Source: Bacillota bacterium (GTDB lineage: Bacteria; Bacillota; Sulfobacillia; Sulfobacillales; Sulfobacillaceae). Taken from it: DNA of 64,000 bases. Each line of letters starts with the position of its first letter. The stretch's first letter is position 1. The stretch covers positions 1-64,000 of the forward strand of contig JAIMBD010000014.1 of NCBI GenBank assembly GCA_023511625.1. The letters run 5' to 3'. Position numbers and translations under genes: made by a program. Positions 35,306-51,365 of this stretch are shown here, piece after piece. Below the pieces are notes generated by a model. That model made no database searches, was not told the DNA's origin, and saw nothing but the letters and a program-made list of their open reading frames with translations.

Positions 35306-35596
35306 TCAGGGCAGGAACAGGCGGGATCCTAGGCGCCAACGCCCCCATCGCCAGAGCCAGGTCACCACTCCCTCTCCTTCCCATCGACCCCAGCCGAGAG
35401 CTGCGGAGATCGCCGCAACGACCGCCATCGCCGCGACCCGGCCCACCACGGGCTGCACTTGGTGCCATATCCAGACTTCGCCCATACCGCCCCCGAAGAG
35501 CCACGGTAGATCCGACAAGCGCAGTCCCCAAACCAGCTCAGGCTCTCGCGCCAATTCCAATGGCACCGTCCATTGGCGCAACTCCTCGCGGTCCAT
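35306..35596 (-). CDS. PrgI/VirB3-like small membrane protein
   Basis: 96 residues from ATG 35596. The beginning WTVPLELAREPELVWGLRLS is the hallmark of PrgI-family proteins of Gram-positive type IV secretion systems, followed by two hydrophobic segments (about 32-75). It corresponds to VirB3 and normally sits directly before VirB4, as here. AAAGGAG eight bases upstream sets the start; the longer frame to 35638 lacks a ribosome site. Confidence 0.75.
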   Translation of the reverse strand: MDREELRQWTVPLELAREPELVWGLRLSDLPWLFGGGMGEVWIWHQVQPVVGRVAAMAVVAAISAALGWGRWEGEGVVTWLWRWGRWRLGSRLFLP

Positions 35597-35627
35597 CGCC
35601 TTGACTCCTTTCTCGCCTCTCGCCGCC

Positions 35628-36401
35628 TCACACCCCAAACCCTGCTCCCCGACCCTGGCCCAACCACCGTCGCAGTTGACCGGGCAAGCGCGTCATGAAC
35701 CACAGCACCCCCACCGCCTCCAGTTCCGAGCCCAACGAACCGCCTTGCGCGATGAGGCGCGCCGCCAGCCAAAACGCCCCGGCATGTAAGGACTGGATAA
35801 ACACCGCCGCCACCAAATCTGCCGCCCCCCGACGGAAGGCGCCGTCATCTCCCCCTCCTAAGCCGTATAAGGCCAGCCAAGGCAGGACGGCAGTGAGCAC
35901 CGCCACTTCCAGCGCCCGCCAGGCGTAAAACAGCCCCAGGTACAGGCTTAATCCAAACCCCAGCAACACCAGGGTCATGGCCAGGAGGGGCGCCGCCAAC
36001 AAGGTGCCAAGCGAAACGGCCTGCCCTGCCGGCCAGCTTCCGGCCGAACCCACCACCGCCGCCACCACGGCGTTGTTTAACGCCAGCATCCACTGCGTCA
36101 CGGGAGCCGCCGCCACCGCCACCAGTCCAGCCCCGACCGTCCGCACCAAGACCTGCCCGGGGCTCGGTCCGTGCTTGATTGCGGTCCACGGTCCCATGCT
36201 GCCTAAAAGGGCCCAACCGAGAAACACGGCCAGCGACGACCAAAAGAGTTGACGGCTAAGATCCACCAAAGCCGTCGTGGCGTCAGACCATCGCAGGGCG
36301 GAAAACACGGCAGCTTGTAACACGCTGGCGCTGGCGGTCCAGGCCTGGCCCACCAACCACTGGGCCAGCGCTTGAGCGAAGCCTGCCCCGCTTGCCGGCA
36401 T
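35628..36401 (-). CDS. VirB6/TrbL-like polytopic membrane protein
   Basis: 257 residues with about six hydrophobic helices (for example WSSLAVFLGWALLGSMG, LVAVAAAPVTQWMLALNNAVV, LLAMTLVLLGFGLSLYLGLF, VLTAVLPWLALYGLG). Composition, length and position between the VirB2-like pilin and the PrgI-like gene fit VirB6/TrbL, the inner-membrane channel component of type IV secretion systems. The pattern is not family-diagnostic alone; context carries the call. A clear Shine-Dalgarno sequence is lacking, so it may be coupled to the preceding gene 18 bases upstream. Confidence 0.65.
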   Translation of the reverse strand: MPASGAGFAQALAQWLVGQAWTASASVLQAAVFSALRWSDATTALVDLSRQLFWSSLAVFLGWALLGSMGPWTAIKHGPSPGQVLVRTVGAGLVAVAAAPVTQWMLALNNAVVAAVVGSAGSWPAGQAVSLGTLLAAPLLAMTLVLLGFGLSLYLGLFYAWRALEVAVLTAVLPWLALYGLGGGDDGAFRRGAADLVAAVFIQSLHAGAFWLAARLIAQGGSLGSELEAVGVLWFMTRLPGQLRRWLGQGRGAGFGV

Positions 36402-36419
36402 GGCGGATACGGCCCCCTT

Positions 36420-36653
36420 TTACGACGCCAAATACTGCAACAGCTCCCGCAGGGCTCCTACCAGGAGGATCAAGAGCAGCCCCAAGGCTGCCCGGCCCAT
36501 GATCTCCTTGGCCCCCTGAACGGCCCGGGGACTGTGCGCCATCATGAAGCGAATTCCCCCGTAGACCATGACCAGGGAAAAGACGCCGCCGGCCATCCCC
36601 ATGAGGATGGTGGTGGCCCGGGAGACCACCGACAGCAACTGCCCGTTTGGCAC
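36420..36653 (-). CDS. VirB2/TrbC-like pilin or pilin-like protein
   Basis: 77 residues from GTG 36653. Two hydrophobic helices (TTILMGMAGGVFSLVMVYGG and GRAALGLLLILLVGALRELL) are joined by a short loop with the typical GAKE motif, as in TrbC/VirB2 pilins. Unlike most VirB2 proteins it has no long signal peptide. GAAGGGGG eight bases before GTG 36653 favours this start over GTG 36662. It is the first gene of the hybrid operon. No Flp-type pilin is found, so this may be the filament or pore subunit. Confidence 0.7.
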   Translation of the reverse strand: MPNGQLLSVVSRATTILMGMAGGVFSLVMVYGGIRFMMAHSPRAVQGAKEIMGRAALGLLLILLVGALRELLQYLAS

Positions 36654-36974
36654 CTGCCCCACCCCCTTCTGTCCTGTGCTGTTTCCTCATCGATCTCGGC
36701 AAGAGCCTACCTCCGCCAGGCGGGAGAAATCCTGGCGATTTTCCTCGCCATCGGCACTGCTCGGCGGCTCCATGCCCGCCCTCGAGCACTCTGGCGGATT
36801 CGACAAGTTTGGGGAAATCCTTCCATTCCTTTCATGTCCGTTCCTGGCCTTGCATGGCCTTGCATGATGCGGGGAAGGGCAGACGGATGGTCTCCGGCAA
36901 ACCGGGAAAGGGTAGAGACGAATCCGTGTGCGCGCCGGTTTAGGGTCCGCGCCATCATAGGGAGGCAGTGCGAT
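36654..36974. other. Divergent intergenic region between the secretion operon and the permease gene
   Basis: About 320 bases. Promoters for both the minus-strand secretion operon and the plus-strand permease must lie here, but no clear -35/-10 pairs are visible. A short repeated word CCTTGCATGGCCTTGCATG occurs around 36849-36867. Confidence 0.4.
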
Positions 36975-38402
36975 ATGGGCATACGTGTGGGCCAAGCAGG
37001 TTCCAAAACCCCCCGGGAAAAAACCGCGTCACACCACCGGGCGTTTCACCGCGACCTTAATGCAGCGTCCCTGACCCTTCTTACCATCGGCGGCGTCATG
37101 GGGTCGGGGCTGTTTTTGGCTTCGGGCTTAGCGGCGGTACGGGCCGGGCCCATCATTTTAGGGTTTTACGCACTCGGCGCAGTGGCGATGTACCTCGAAA
37201 TCTCGGTCCTGGCCGAGATGGCGATGGCCCACCCTGCGCCCGGGTCTTTTCTGACCTATGCCGCCGAAGTCCTAGGAGCCGGCTGGACGTTCGTGGCGGG
37301 ATGGATATTCTGGTTCTCGAGCGTTCTCACCATGTCCAGCGAGGTCACGGCCGCGGCGCTGTTCACCCGGTACTGGTTCCCCACGGTCCCGGTATGGATG
37401 TGGGCCTTGGTATATTCGGCCGGCATCATTGCCCTGAACTTTCTCAGCGTGCGGGGATTCGGCACCGTCGAAGGGGTCATGGCCGGAGTCAAGGCGGCAG
37501 CTGTGGGGGCCTTCATCGTGGTCGGCGCGTATTTCCTGGTGCGGCCTGGACCCCATCCGGCTCTGTCCGGTTGGCACGCCTTTCGGCAATGGGGATGGAC
37601 CCCGCACGGCTTTTGGAGTGCCGCCCCGGAATTTTTGTTGGTGTTGTTCGCGTACGCCGGAACCGGAGTCATCGGGATGGCCGCCGCCGAAACCCGCGAC
37701 CCTGCAGTCACCATCCGCGCGGCAGTCCGGCGCAGCGTGTGGGCGTTAAGTCTGCTCTACGTGCTGTCGCTGGCCCTGGTGTTGGCCCTGGTTCCCTTCT
37801 CGCGCCTTTCTGGCGCGGAAAGCCCCTTCACCTTGGCGTTACATCGCCTGCCGTTGGGATTCGGCGCCGGGGTCATGAACCTGGTTTTATTGCTGGCCGT
37901 CCTGTCGACGATGAACGCAGCCTTGTACTCCAACGTCCGGGTGCTCTACACCCTGGCCGAACGGGGCGAAGCGCCGCGGTGGTTAGGCTACCTCAACGCG
38001 CGCGGCCAGCCGGTATGGGCCATCTGGACCAGCGCCGGGCTGCTCGCCGGCACCATCGCCCTGGCCTATGTGTTGCCGCATCGGGCCTATGCCTACCTGG
38101 TCACAGCTACGGGATTTCAGGCCATGTTCATCTGGTTGATGGTCTGCTTTACCCACCTGCGCTACCGGCCGCATCTGTTGCGCCACCATCCCGAGCGGCT
38201 CCGCTGGCGCATGTGGGGGTTTCCCTATACCACCTGGTTTGTGATCGCATTGGTAGGCGTGGCGCTCTTGGCTTCGCCGCTGGCACATGGAGAACTTGTG
38301 GGAGCCTTGGTGGGAGCTTGTGGGATCTTCGCCGCCGCCGTGGCATGGTGGACGATCGGCCGGCCTCGCGCACGGCGCGCCCCGGCTTCAGCGGGCCCGT
38401 AA
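36975..38402 (+). CDS. Amino acid permease (APC superfamily)
   Basis: 475 residues, 12 hydrophobic helices. The start of helix 1 (LTLLTIGGVMGSGLFLASG) carries the G-x-G substrate-binding motif of APC transporters, and helix 6 region PEFLLVLFAYAGTGVIGMAAAE has the usual F-x-G/T-x-E pattern. It takes up amino acids or related amines by proton symport; resemblance is to the GABA/AAT-type permeases of Firmicutes. The frame is open upstream into the secretion operon, but GGGAGG before ATG 36975 decides the start. It overlaps rlmD, which converges, by 15 bases. Confidence 0.85.
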   Translation: MGIRVGQAGSKTPREKTASHHRAFHRDLNAASLTLLTIGGVMGSGLFLASGLAAVRAGPIILGFYALGAVAMYLEISVLAEMAMAHPAPGSFLTYAAEVLGAGWTFVAGWIFWFSSVLTMSSEVTAAALFTRYWFPTVPVWMWALVYSAGIIALNFLSVRGFGTVEGVMAGVKAAAVGAFIVVGAYFLVRPGPHPALSGWHAFRQWGWTPHGFWSAAPEFLLVLFAYAGTGVIGMAAAETRDPAVTIRAAVRRSVWALSLLYVLSLALVLALVPFSRLSGAESPFTLALHRLPLGFGAGVMNLVLLLAVLSTMNAALYSNVRVLYTLAERGEAPRWLGYLNARGQPVWAIWTSAGLLAGTIALAYVLPHRAYAYLVTATGFQAMFIWLMVCFTHLRYRPHLLRHHPERLRWRMWGFPYTTWFVIALVGVALLASPLAHGELVGALVGACGIFAAAVAWWTIGRPRARRAPASAGP

Positions 38403-39767
38403 GGCGGCCACGGCCTCGACGTGATCGGTACGGGGAAACATATCCACCGGCTGCACCCATTGTACGGTATAGGCTTCTGTCAATTGTGCCAGGTCGCGGG
38501 CCAGCGTCTCCGGCCGACAGCTGACATAGACGACCGCCGGCGGTCGAGTCGCCAAGAGGTGCCGGGTCACCTCCGGGTCCAAGCCGCGCCGGGGCGGGTC
38601 CACCACCACCACGGCAGGCGGTGGGCCCTCGGCCGCCCACCGACGCACGGCTTGGTCTGCCGGCGCCGCTTCGATGCGGATATTGCGCAACCGGTTGCGG
38701 GCAAAGTTGGTCCTGGCGTCGGCCACCGCCGCCGGATTGATCTCCACAGCCCGCACCTGCGGCGCCTTCTGCGCCAACAAGGCGGCCAAAGTCCCTACCC
38801 CAGCGTAGAGGTCCCACGCCTCCCCACGGGTCAGCCACGGCCCTGCCGCCTCCAAGGCCGTGGCATACAGGCGCTCCACCTGTTGGGGATGTACCTGGAA
38901 AAACGCCGTAAACGACACCGAAAATCTTAGCCCCAGGATTTCCTCTTCCAGATGGTCGCGGCCCACCAAGACGGCCGTCCGGTGGCCCAACACCCGATTG
39001 CCCGGGTCCGGTTGGTGGTTCCACCCTACTCCGGCCACCCCTTCCGCCTCTTGGAAGACCACCTTAGCCCACTGCAAAAGGCGCGCGTCCCAACGCGCCG
39101 CCACGGCCAGGACCAACGTCTTGCCTTCCAGGCGCGAACTGCGCACCACGAGATGGCGGAGCACCCCTCGACTGCTCGACTCCTCGTAGACCGGAATGCC
39201 CAGGCGCTCGGCAGCGTCCCGAGCCACCGGCAACACGCGGTTGATGGCGGGATCCTGTATGGCGCAGAAGTCGGTAGGAACCACCGCGTGACTGTCCCGC
39301 TGGTACAGGCCCAAAACTGGGCGGCCGTCCCGCACGGCCCAGGGAAACTGTCCCTTGTTGCGGTAGTGGAAGACCTCGGTGGCCCCGAGGATGGGCTTCA
39401 AGGGCGGGTCTTCCAGCTGCCCGATGCGCCGCAAGGCCTCGCGCACCCGGTCCTGCTTGTAAGCAAGCTCGGCGGCGTAATCCCAATGCTGCAACGCGCA
39501 GCCTCCGCACGCGGGGTACACGGGGCAGCGGGGGGCTCGCCGAAGCGGTGAGGTGGTGAGCCAACCAACGGCCACGGACTTGACGTACGAGGCGTGCGAC
39601 GCAACCATCCGGGCTTGCACCACCTCGCCCGGCAGGGCTCCGGCAACAAAGGCGGTTCGACCGTCCGGCCAACGGCCGACCCCTTCTCCGGCGAGTCCCA
39701 TGCGCTCTACCGCCACGGTGGCTTCGCTCCCTGCCCCTGTGGCTGATGGTCGCACGTCTCCTTTCAT
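38388..39767 (-). CDS. 23S rRNA (uracil-5-)-methyltransferase, RlmD/RlmCD family
   Basis: 459 residues. An N-terminal TRAM domain (VERMGLAGEGVGRWPDGRTAF), then a [4Fe-4S] cluster site with CPVYPACGGCALQHW, a central domain and a C-terminal SAM methyltransferase: LYAGVGTLAALLAQ, DPPRRGL, the nucleophile Cys in YVSCRPETLARDL and the catalytic-base region MFPRTDHVEAVA. It methylates C5 of specific 23S rRNA uridines (U1939 and/or U747 in relatives); which one cannot be decided. ATG overlaps gatB's stop as ATGA, so it is translated with the gat genes. Confidence 0.9.
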   Translation of the reverse strand: MKGDVRPSATGAGSEATVAVERMGLAGEGVGRWPDGRTAFVAGALPGEVVQARMVASHASYVKSVAVGWLTTSPLRRAPRCPVYPACGGCALQHWDYAAELAYKQDRVREALRRIGQLEDPPLKPILGATEVFHYRNKGQFPWAVRDGRPVLGLYQRDSHAVVPTDFCAIQDPAINRVLPVARDAAERLGIPVYEESSSRGVLRHLVVRSSRLEGKTLVLAVAARWDARLLQWAKVVFQEAEGVAGVGWNHQPDPGNRVLGHRTAVLVGRDHLEEEILGLRFSVSFTAFFQVHPQQVERLYATALEAAGPWLTRGEAWDLYAGVGTLAALLAQKAPQVRAVEINPAAVADARTNFARNRLRNIRIEAAPADQAVRRWAAEGPPPAVVVVDPPRRGLDPEVTRHLLATRPPAVVYVSCRPETLARDLAQLTEAYTVQWVQPVDMFPRTDHVEAVAALRAR

Positions 39768-41244
39768 GGCAGGGGATGGGCTTGGCGTGCCAGCACCTCG
39801 CGCAGGAGGCGGTTGACCAGCTCGGGGTTGGCCTGACCGGCGGTACGCTTCATGACTTGGCCTACCAGAAACCCTATCGCCTTCTCCTTGCCCGCCCGCC
39901 AGTCGGCCACCACCTTAGGCTGCTCGGCTATCACCGCCTCCACCACCGGCCGCAGATGGTCGACATCGCTGATCTGGCTTACCCCCAGTTGGGCCACTGC
40001 CGCTTCGGCCGTTACGCCCTTCACAAACATGACCTCCAGCACCTCTTTGGCCATGCGCCCAGAGAGGGTGCCGCGGTCGATCAGGCGAAGGAGGTTGGCC
40101 AGTTCTGCCGGTGGTACAGGACAGTCTCGGTAACTCCGCCGGTGCGCGTTGAGGAGCCGCGCCAGGTCCGCCAGCATCCAGTTGGCGACCGCCTCCGCAC
40201 GGCCGTAATCCTGAGCGGCCGCCCAGAGATACGCCACTGCCGCGGGGTCCTGGACTACCACCTCCACCGTGCGGGGGTCGATGCCGGCGGCCGTCAGATC
40301 CTCCCGCACGGCATCCGGAAGGGAGGGCAGACTGTCTCGCCAGGCCGTGATCTGTTCTGTGGTCAACACCAGGGGAGGCAGGTCTGGCTCTGGAAAGTAC
40401 CGATAGTCGTGGGCCTCCTCTTTGCTGCGCTGGCTGTAGGTTCGGCCGCTCGCGTCATCGAAGCCGCGCGTTTCCCGCTCGATGCCAAGGCCCTGGCTTA
40501 ATTGCGCCGCTTGGCGGCGCACCTCGTATTCGATCGCCCGTTCCACGTTGCGGACCGAATTGAGATTTTTGACTTCCACCCGGGGCAGATCGGCCAACGA
40601 CCCGGTGAAATCGAGCGGCCGCAAGGAGATGTTGGCGTCGCAACGCATGGACCCTTCCTCCATGCGCAGGTCGGAGACGTCCAGATACGCCAAGGTGGCG
40701 CGCAGCGCGTTGAGGTACCAGCGCGCTTCTTCCCCCGACCTAAGGTCTGGCTCGGAGACGATTTCGATGAGCGGTACCCCGGCTCGGTTTAGGTCAACCA
40801 AAGAACCGGTGGCATCCGACAGCCGTTCGCCGAGGTGGTTCAGCTTGCCCGCGTCCTCCTCCAGATGGATGCGGCGGATGCGAACGGTCTTGCGATACTG
40901 CCCTTGCCCATCGTAGAGGCGCAACTGCCCGTGCTCACACAACGGATGGTCGTACTGCGAGATCTGGTAGCCCTTGGGCAGGTCCGGATAAAAATACTGC
41001 TTGCGGTCAAAGCGCGAGTGCTCCCGCACCGTGCAGCCCAGGGCCAGCCCTGCCCGGGCGGCCATTGCTACCGCCTCGCGGTTCAACACCGGCAAGACCC
41101 CGGGGAGCCCTAAACACACCGGACAAGTCAAGGTGTTGGGCGGGGCGCCGAACCGGTTTTCGCACCCGCAAAACAACTTGGTCCGGGTTTTGAGTTCCAC
41201 GTGCACCTCCAGTCCGATGATGACCTCGTATCTCGGCCCGGCCG

Positions 41245-41248
<4 letters not shown>
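39764..41248 (-). CDS. gatB: Aspartyl/glutamyl-tRNA amidotransferase subunit B
   Basis: 494 residues from ATG 41248, which overlaps the gatA stop as ATGA. GatB binds Glu-tRNAGln or Asp-tRNAAsn, phosphorylates the acyl group and receives ammonia from GatA. Motifs: [13 protein letters not shown], the zinc-site pairs LFCGC and [29 protein letters not shown] and [17 protein letters not shown]. The C-terminal YqeY-like tail domain is complete (VRELVNRLL-like end [12 protein letters not shown]). Indicates that Gln-tRNA is made by transamidation. Confidence 0.95.
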
Positions 41249-42722
<1,474 letters not shown>

Positions 42723-42723
<1 letters not shown>

Positions 42724-43040
42724 TACCCTTCGCCCCCTTCCCGGCCGGTATCGTCTTCCAGGATGCGCGGAACCACAAACATCCCGTCGCGGGCGGCCGG
42801 TGCCTCAGCGACCACCGCTGCAGGCTGCAACGAAGGCTCGGGCACATCTTCCCGCATCGCCGATGCCCGTTCTACACCGTGAAAGGTGGGCGCCACGGTT
42901 TCCGTGGGCAAGGATTGCAGCTTGGCCACGTAGTCGAGGACCCGATTCAAATCTCCTACCAGCCGCGCGACCTCTTCCCGGCTGACCGCCAGCCGGGCCA
43001 AGCGCGCCACGTAGTATACGTCGGCTTCGCTAAAACCCAT
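42723..43040 (-). CDS. gatC: Aspartyl/glutamyl-tRNA amidotransferase subunit C
   Basis: 105 residues from ATG 43040. The small subunit that wraps around GatA and stabilises the GatCAB complex. Family start [17 protein letters not shown], then [14 protein letters not shown] and the C-terminal motif [13 protein letters not shown] are all typical. The frame continues upstream, but family length and the AGAAAGGA sequence 13 bases before the ATG favour this start. First gene of the gatCAB-rlmD operon. Confidence 0.92.
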
Positions 43041-43154
43041 GGTGGGAATCGCGTCCTTTCTTTGCCTTTGGCCCTTTCGGAGGACGGCTGCGCTGCTCGC
43101 CAGCGCGAGACCGCAATCGCCCTCATTATACACGTTGCGCCGCGGACCACCGGG

Positions 43155-48880
<5,726 letters not shown>

Positions 48881-48950
48881 GCCTACCTCGCAAACCTCTT
48901 TCCAATCCGGCTCCGCCGTATCCGGCTTTCCTGTTGCTGCGATTCGGAGG

Positions 48951-48998
48951 AAAAAGAAAAAAGCCCCGCCGACGCCACCCGGGCTACTCCGGCGGAGC
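48951..48998 (-). terminator. Terminator at the end of yerC
   Basis: On the minus strand GCTCCGCCG pairs with CGGCGGGGC (one G-U pair) around an 18-base loop, followed by TTTTTTCTTTTT. The yerC stop codon lies inside the loop. It separates yerC from the pcrA operon. Confidence 0.75.
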
Positions 48999-49319
48999 CG
49001 CCGCAGTCGGCGTCCCCTCGGCCTCCCGCGAGGAGTTGCGGAGCCGGTCTAGCACCATCCGGTAGCCATCGGCCCCAAACATCAAGGCGCGCTTGACGCG
49101 CGAGATGGTAGCCGACGACGCCCCCGTAGCCCGCGCGATGTCTTCGTAGGTTTGTCCCTGATCCAAGCTCCGGGCCACGGCCCAGCGCTGGACGATGGCT
49201 TGGAGCTCCGAGACCGTCAGCACATCTTCAAAAAACGCGTAACACTCATCGCGATTGCGCAAGGCCAGTATGGCATCAAACAGCGCGTCCGTATCCGGAT
49301 TGCGAAGTTTGGGATTCAC
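48984..49319 (-). CDS. YerC/YecD family TrpR-like DNA-binding protein
   Basis: 111 residues from GTG 49319. The core DALFDAILALRNRDECYAFFED, then LTVSELQAIVQRWAVARSLDQG, then TYEDIARATGASSATISRVKRAL is the TrpR/YerC helix-turn-helix family of Firmicutes, encoded next to pcrA/ligA also in Bacillus. The start aligned with B. subtilis YerC is the GTG with GAAGGG six bases upstream; an ATG at 49358 would add 13 residues. Its regulon is unknown. Confidence 0.88.
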   Translation of the reverse strand: MNPKLRNPDTDALFDAILALRNRDECYAFFEDVLTVSELQAIVQRWAVARSLDQGQTYEDIARATGASSATISRVKRALMFGADGYRMVLDRLRNSSREAEGTPTAAAPPE

Positions 49320-49389
49320 CCTCGGCCCTTCTTTCGCCCAATCGTCTGTCTCCACCATACCACGGAGAGCGGGCGATGAGAAGGGCGCG

Positions 49390-49983
49390 CTATAGGCCAG
49401 AGCTGCCTCCGCCGCCGGACCCGCTCGACCCGCCTCCGCCCGAACCGCCACCGCTGGAGCCGCCACCGCCCCCAGAGGCGACCCCACTTTGCCCTTGGCC
49501 GCCACCGCCACCTGCGCCACCACCTCCGGCACTGCCCCCGCCAGAGACCAATTTCATCACCGACGCCCGCACGGCGGCGTCCACCGTCTGCTGCCCGGTG
49601 GGCGAATTCAGCGCCTTCATGACCGTGTCCGAGATGGCCTTTTCGACCGATGGGCTCTTCAGCGCCGCCTCGACCGCCCGCGTCAGGGCGGCCTGTCCGG
49701 ACGGCGTCATGAGCGCCGTCTGAATTTGCGTGGTGGCGATGGCGTCAGCGATGACCTTTTGCATTTTGGGCGTTTCGAGCTCCTCCCGCACCGCCTTCTC
49801 CACGGCTAGTGAAGAGACGCCGCTGGAGCCCCCGCCGCCCCCCGAACCCCCCGCTCCGTGATGCTGGGCCGTGGCCGAGCCGCTTTCGCTGGGAGCCGGA
49901 GGGCCCATCGAGACCGAACATCCGCTCAATGCCAGCACGCCCGCCATTGCCAGCCATCCCTGCCGCACCCAACCTGGGCGCAC
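49390..49983 (-). CDS. Lipoprotein with GerD-like repeats and a Gly/Ser-rich tail
   Basis: 197 residues from GTG 49983. A signal peptide with lipobox LSGC (about 19-22) indicates a lipid-anchored exported protein. The centre has repeating amphipathic units: LETPKMQKVIADAIATTQIQ, LMTPSGQAALTRAVEAAL, LKSPSVEKAISDTVMKAL, LNSPTGQQTVDAAVR, a spacing like that of the spore germination lipoprotein GerD. The last 50 residues are almost only Gly and Ser. GGGAGG upstream of 49983 favours this GTG over the one at 49992. GerD assignment is tentative; it would suggest an endospore former. Confidence 0.55.
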   Translation of the reverse strand: MRPGWVRQGWLAMAGVLALSGCSVSMGPPAPSESGSATAQHHGAGGSGGGGGSSGVSSLAVEKAVREELETPKMQKVIADAIATTQIQTALMTPSGQAALTRAVEAALKSPSVEKAISDTVMKALNSPTGQQTVDAAVRASVMKLVSGGGSAGGGGAGGGGGQGQSGVASGGGGGSSGGGSGGGGSSGSGGGGSSGL

Positions 49984-50059
49984 CGCCTCCACCTCCCGAC
50001 CGCTTGTTACGAGTATTCTGGCCGGGCTTCGGCGGTTTTAGCCTCTTGGGGGACCGGCC

Positions 50060-51316
50060 CTACAGGCCCGAGGCGATGTCCGACCGCACTTGGGCCCCCT
50101 CCAGCCCAATGGCCGCCACTTGGCGGTACGCGCGCTCGCGCGCAGAGGCGAAATCTTGGCCCAGGCCCACGGCAGTCAGAACCCGTCCTCCGCGGCTGAT
50201 CAAGCCCTTGGGCCCAAGGGAGGTACCGGCGTGAAACAACAGCGCGTCGGGGACTCGCTCCCGGATGGCAACGGGCCGGCCCACCTGCGGCGATGCCGGA
50301 TACCCCTCCGAGGCCACCACCACGGCCACAGCCGCCCCTGGCCGGATCCGGATCGCCGAAGGGCAGGCCTCTCCCGCAGCGATGGCGACCAGCCACGGAA
50401 ACAAGTCCTCGGCGATGAGGGGCAACACCACCTCCGCCTCCGGGTCACCAAACCGCACGTTGAACTCCAGCACCCGAGGCCCGGTGTCGGTGATCATCAG
50501 GCCGGCGTACAAGACCCCCCGATAGTCGATCTGGCGTTGGGCTATATATTGGATCAGCGGCTGCAAGATCTCGGCGTCAATGGCCGCCTTCATGGCCTCG
50601 TCCAACCACGGCACGGGGGCATACGCCCCCATCCCTCCCGTGTTGGGACTGGCCGGGTCGGAGGTCAGCCGCTTGTGGTCGACCGCCGCAGGAAGCCACG
50701 TGTATTCGCGCCCGTTGGTCAACACTTGCACCGACACCTCGCGACCGGGCAGGTACTCTTCCCACAGGATCCCCTCGCCCAGGGCCTCCGGCGTGCGCCG
50801 CCACTCGGCCAACAGGGCCCGGGCTTGGTCGGGGTCCCACACGATGCGCACCCCTTTGCCCTGAGCCAGCCCGCTCTGCTTCGCCACCATCGGCCAGTGG
50901 GGGGTCTCGGCGATGGCGCGTTCCCAGTCCTCCGGCGACGTGACCGCCGTGGACGCGGCCGTGGGAATGCCGAGCTCCTGCATCACTGCTTTGGCGAACC
51001 GCTTGCTGGCCTCAAGCTTAGCACCGGCACGGCCCGGCCCTACCGTCAACACGCCAGCCGCGCGCAGGGCATCGGCAAGGCCCTCGGCCAAGGGATTCTC
51101 TGGCCCGATGACCACCAGAGCCTCTTCCCGCCGCGCCAGATCCACCACCGCAGAGGGACCGCCATCGCCCACGATCCGCGCCATCTCAGCCATGCCGGGA
51201 TTTCCGGGACAGGCCCACACCTCTTCCACCTCAGGGCTCTGAGCGAGATGCCAGACCAAGGCGTGCTCCCGAGCTCCGGCGCCTACTACCAAGACCTTCT
51301 TTGGCCGCTTGCGCAT
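50060..51316 (-). CDS. purD: Phosphoribosylamine-glycine ligase
   Basis: 418 residues from ATG 51316 (strong AGGAGG upstream). Forms GAR from phosphoribosylamine, glycine and ATP. ATP-grasp enzyme: VLVVGAGAREHALVWHLAQS at the start, GPENPLAEGLADAL, KQSGLAQGKGVRI and VLEFNVRFGDPEAEVVLPLI near the metal site. The open frame upstream overlaps purH and is not used. Last gene of the purine operon. Confidence 0.95.
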   Translation of the reverse strand: MRKRPKKVLVVGAGAREHALVWHLAQSPEVEEVWACPGNPGMAEMARIVGDGGPSAVVDLARREEALVVIGPENPLAEGLADALRAAGVLTVGPGRAGAKLEASKRFAKAVMQELGIPTAASTAVTSPEDWERAIAETPHWPMVAKQSGLAQGKGVRIVWDPDQARALLAEWRRTPEALGEGILWEEYLPGREVSVQVLTNGREYTWLPAAVDHKRLTSDPASPNTGGMGAYAPVPWLDEAMKAAIDAEILQPLIQYIAQRQIDYRGVLYAGLMITDTGPRVLEFNVRFGDPEAEVVLPLIAEDLFPWLVAIAAGEACPSAIRIRPGAAVAVVVASEGYPASPQVGRPVAIRERVPDALLFHAGTSLGPKGLISRGGRVLTAVGLGQDFASARERAYRQVAAIGLEGAQVRSDIASGL

Positions 51317-51365
51317 GCGATCCTCCTGTGCCCCCTCCTTTGGACATCCATCCTGCCTGCAGGCT

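Noticed and set aside
28974-36653. Integrative conjugative element
   Set aside because: No relaxase, coupling protein, integrase, att-like repeats or replication genes around the T4SS-like genes.
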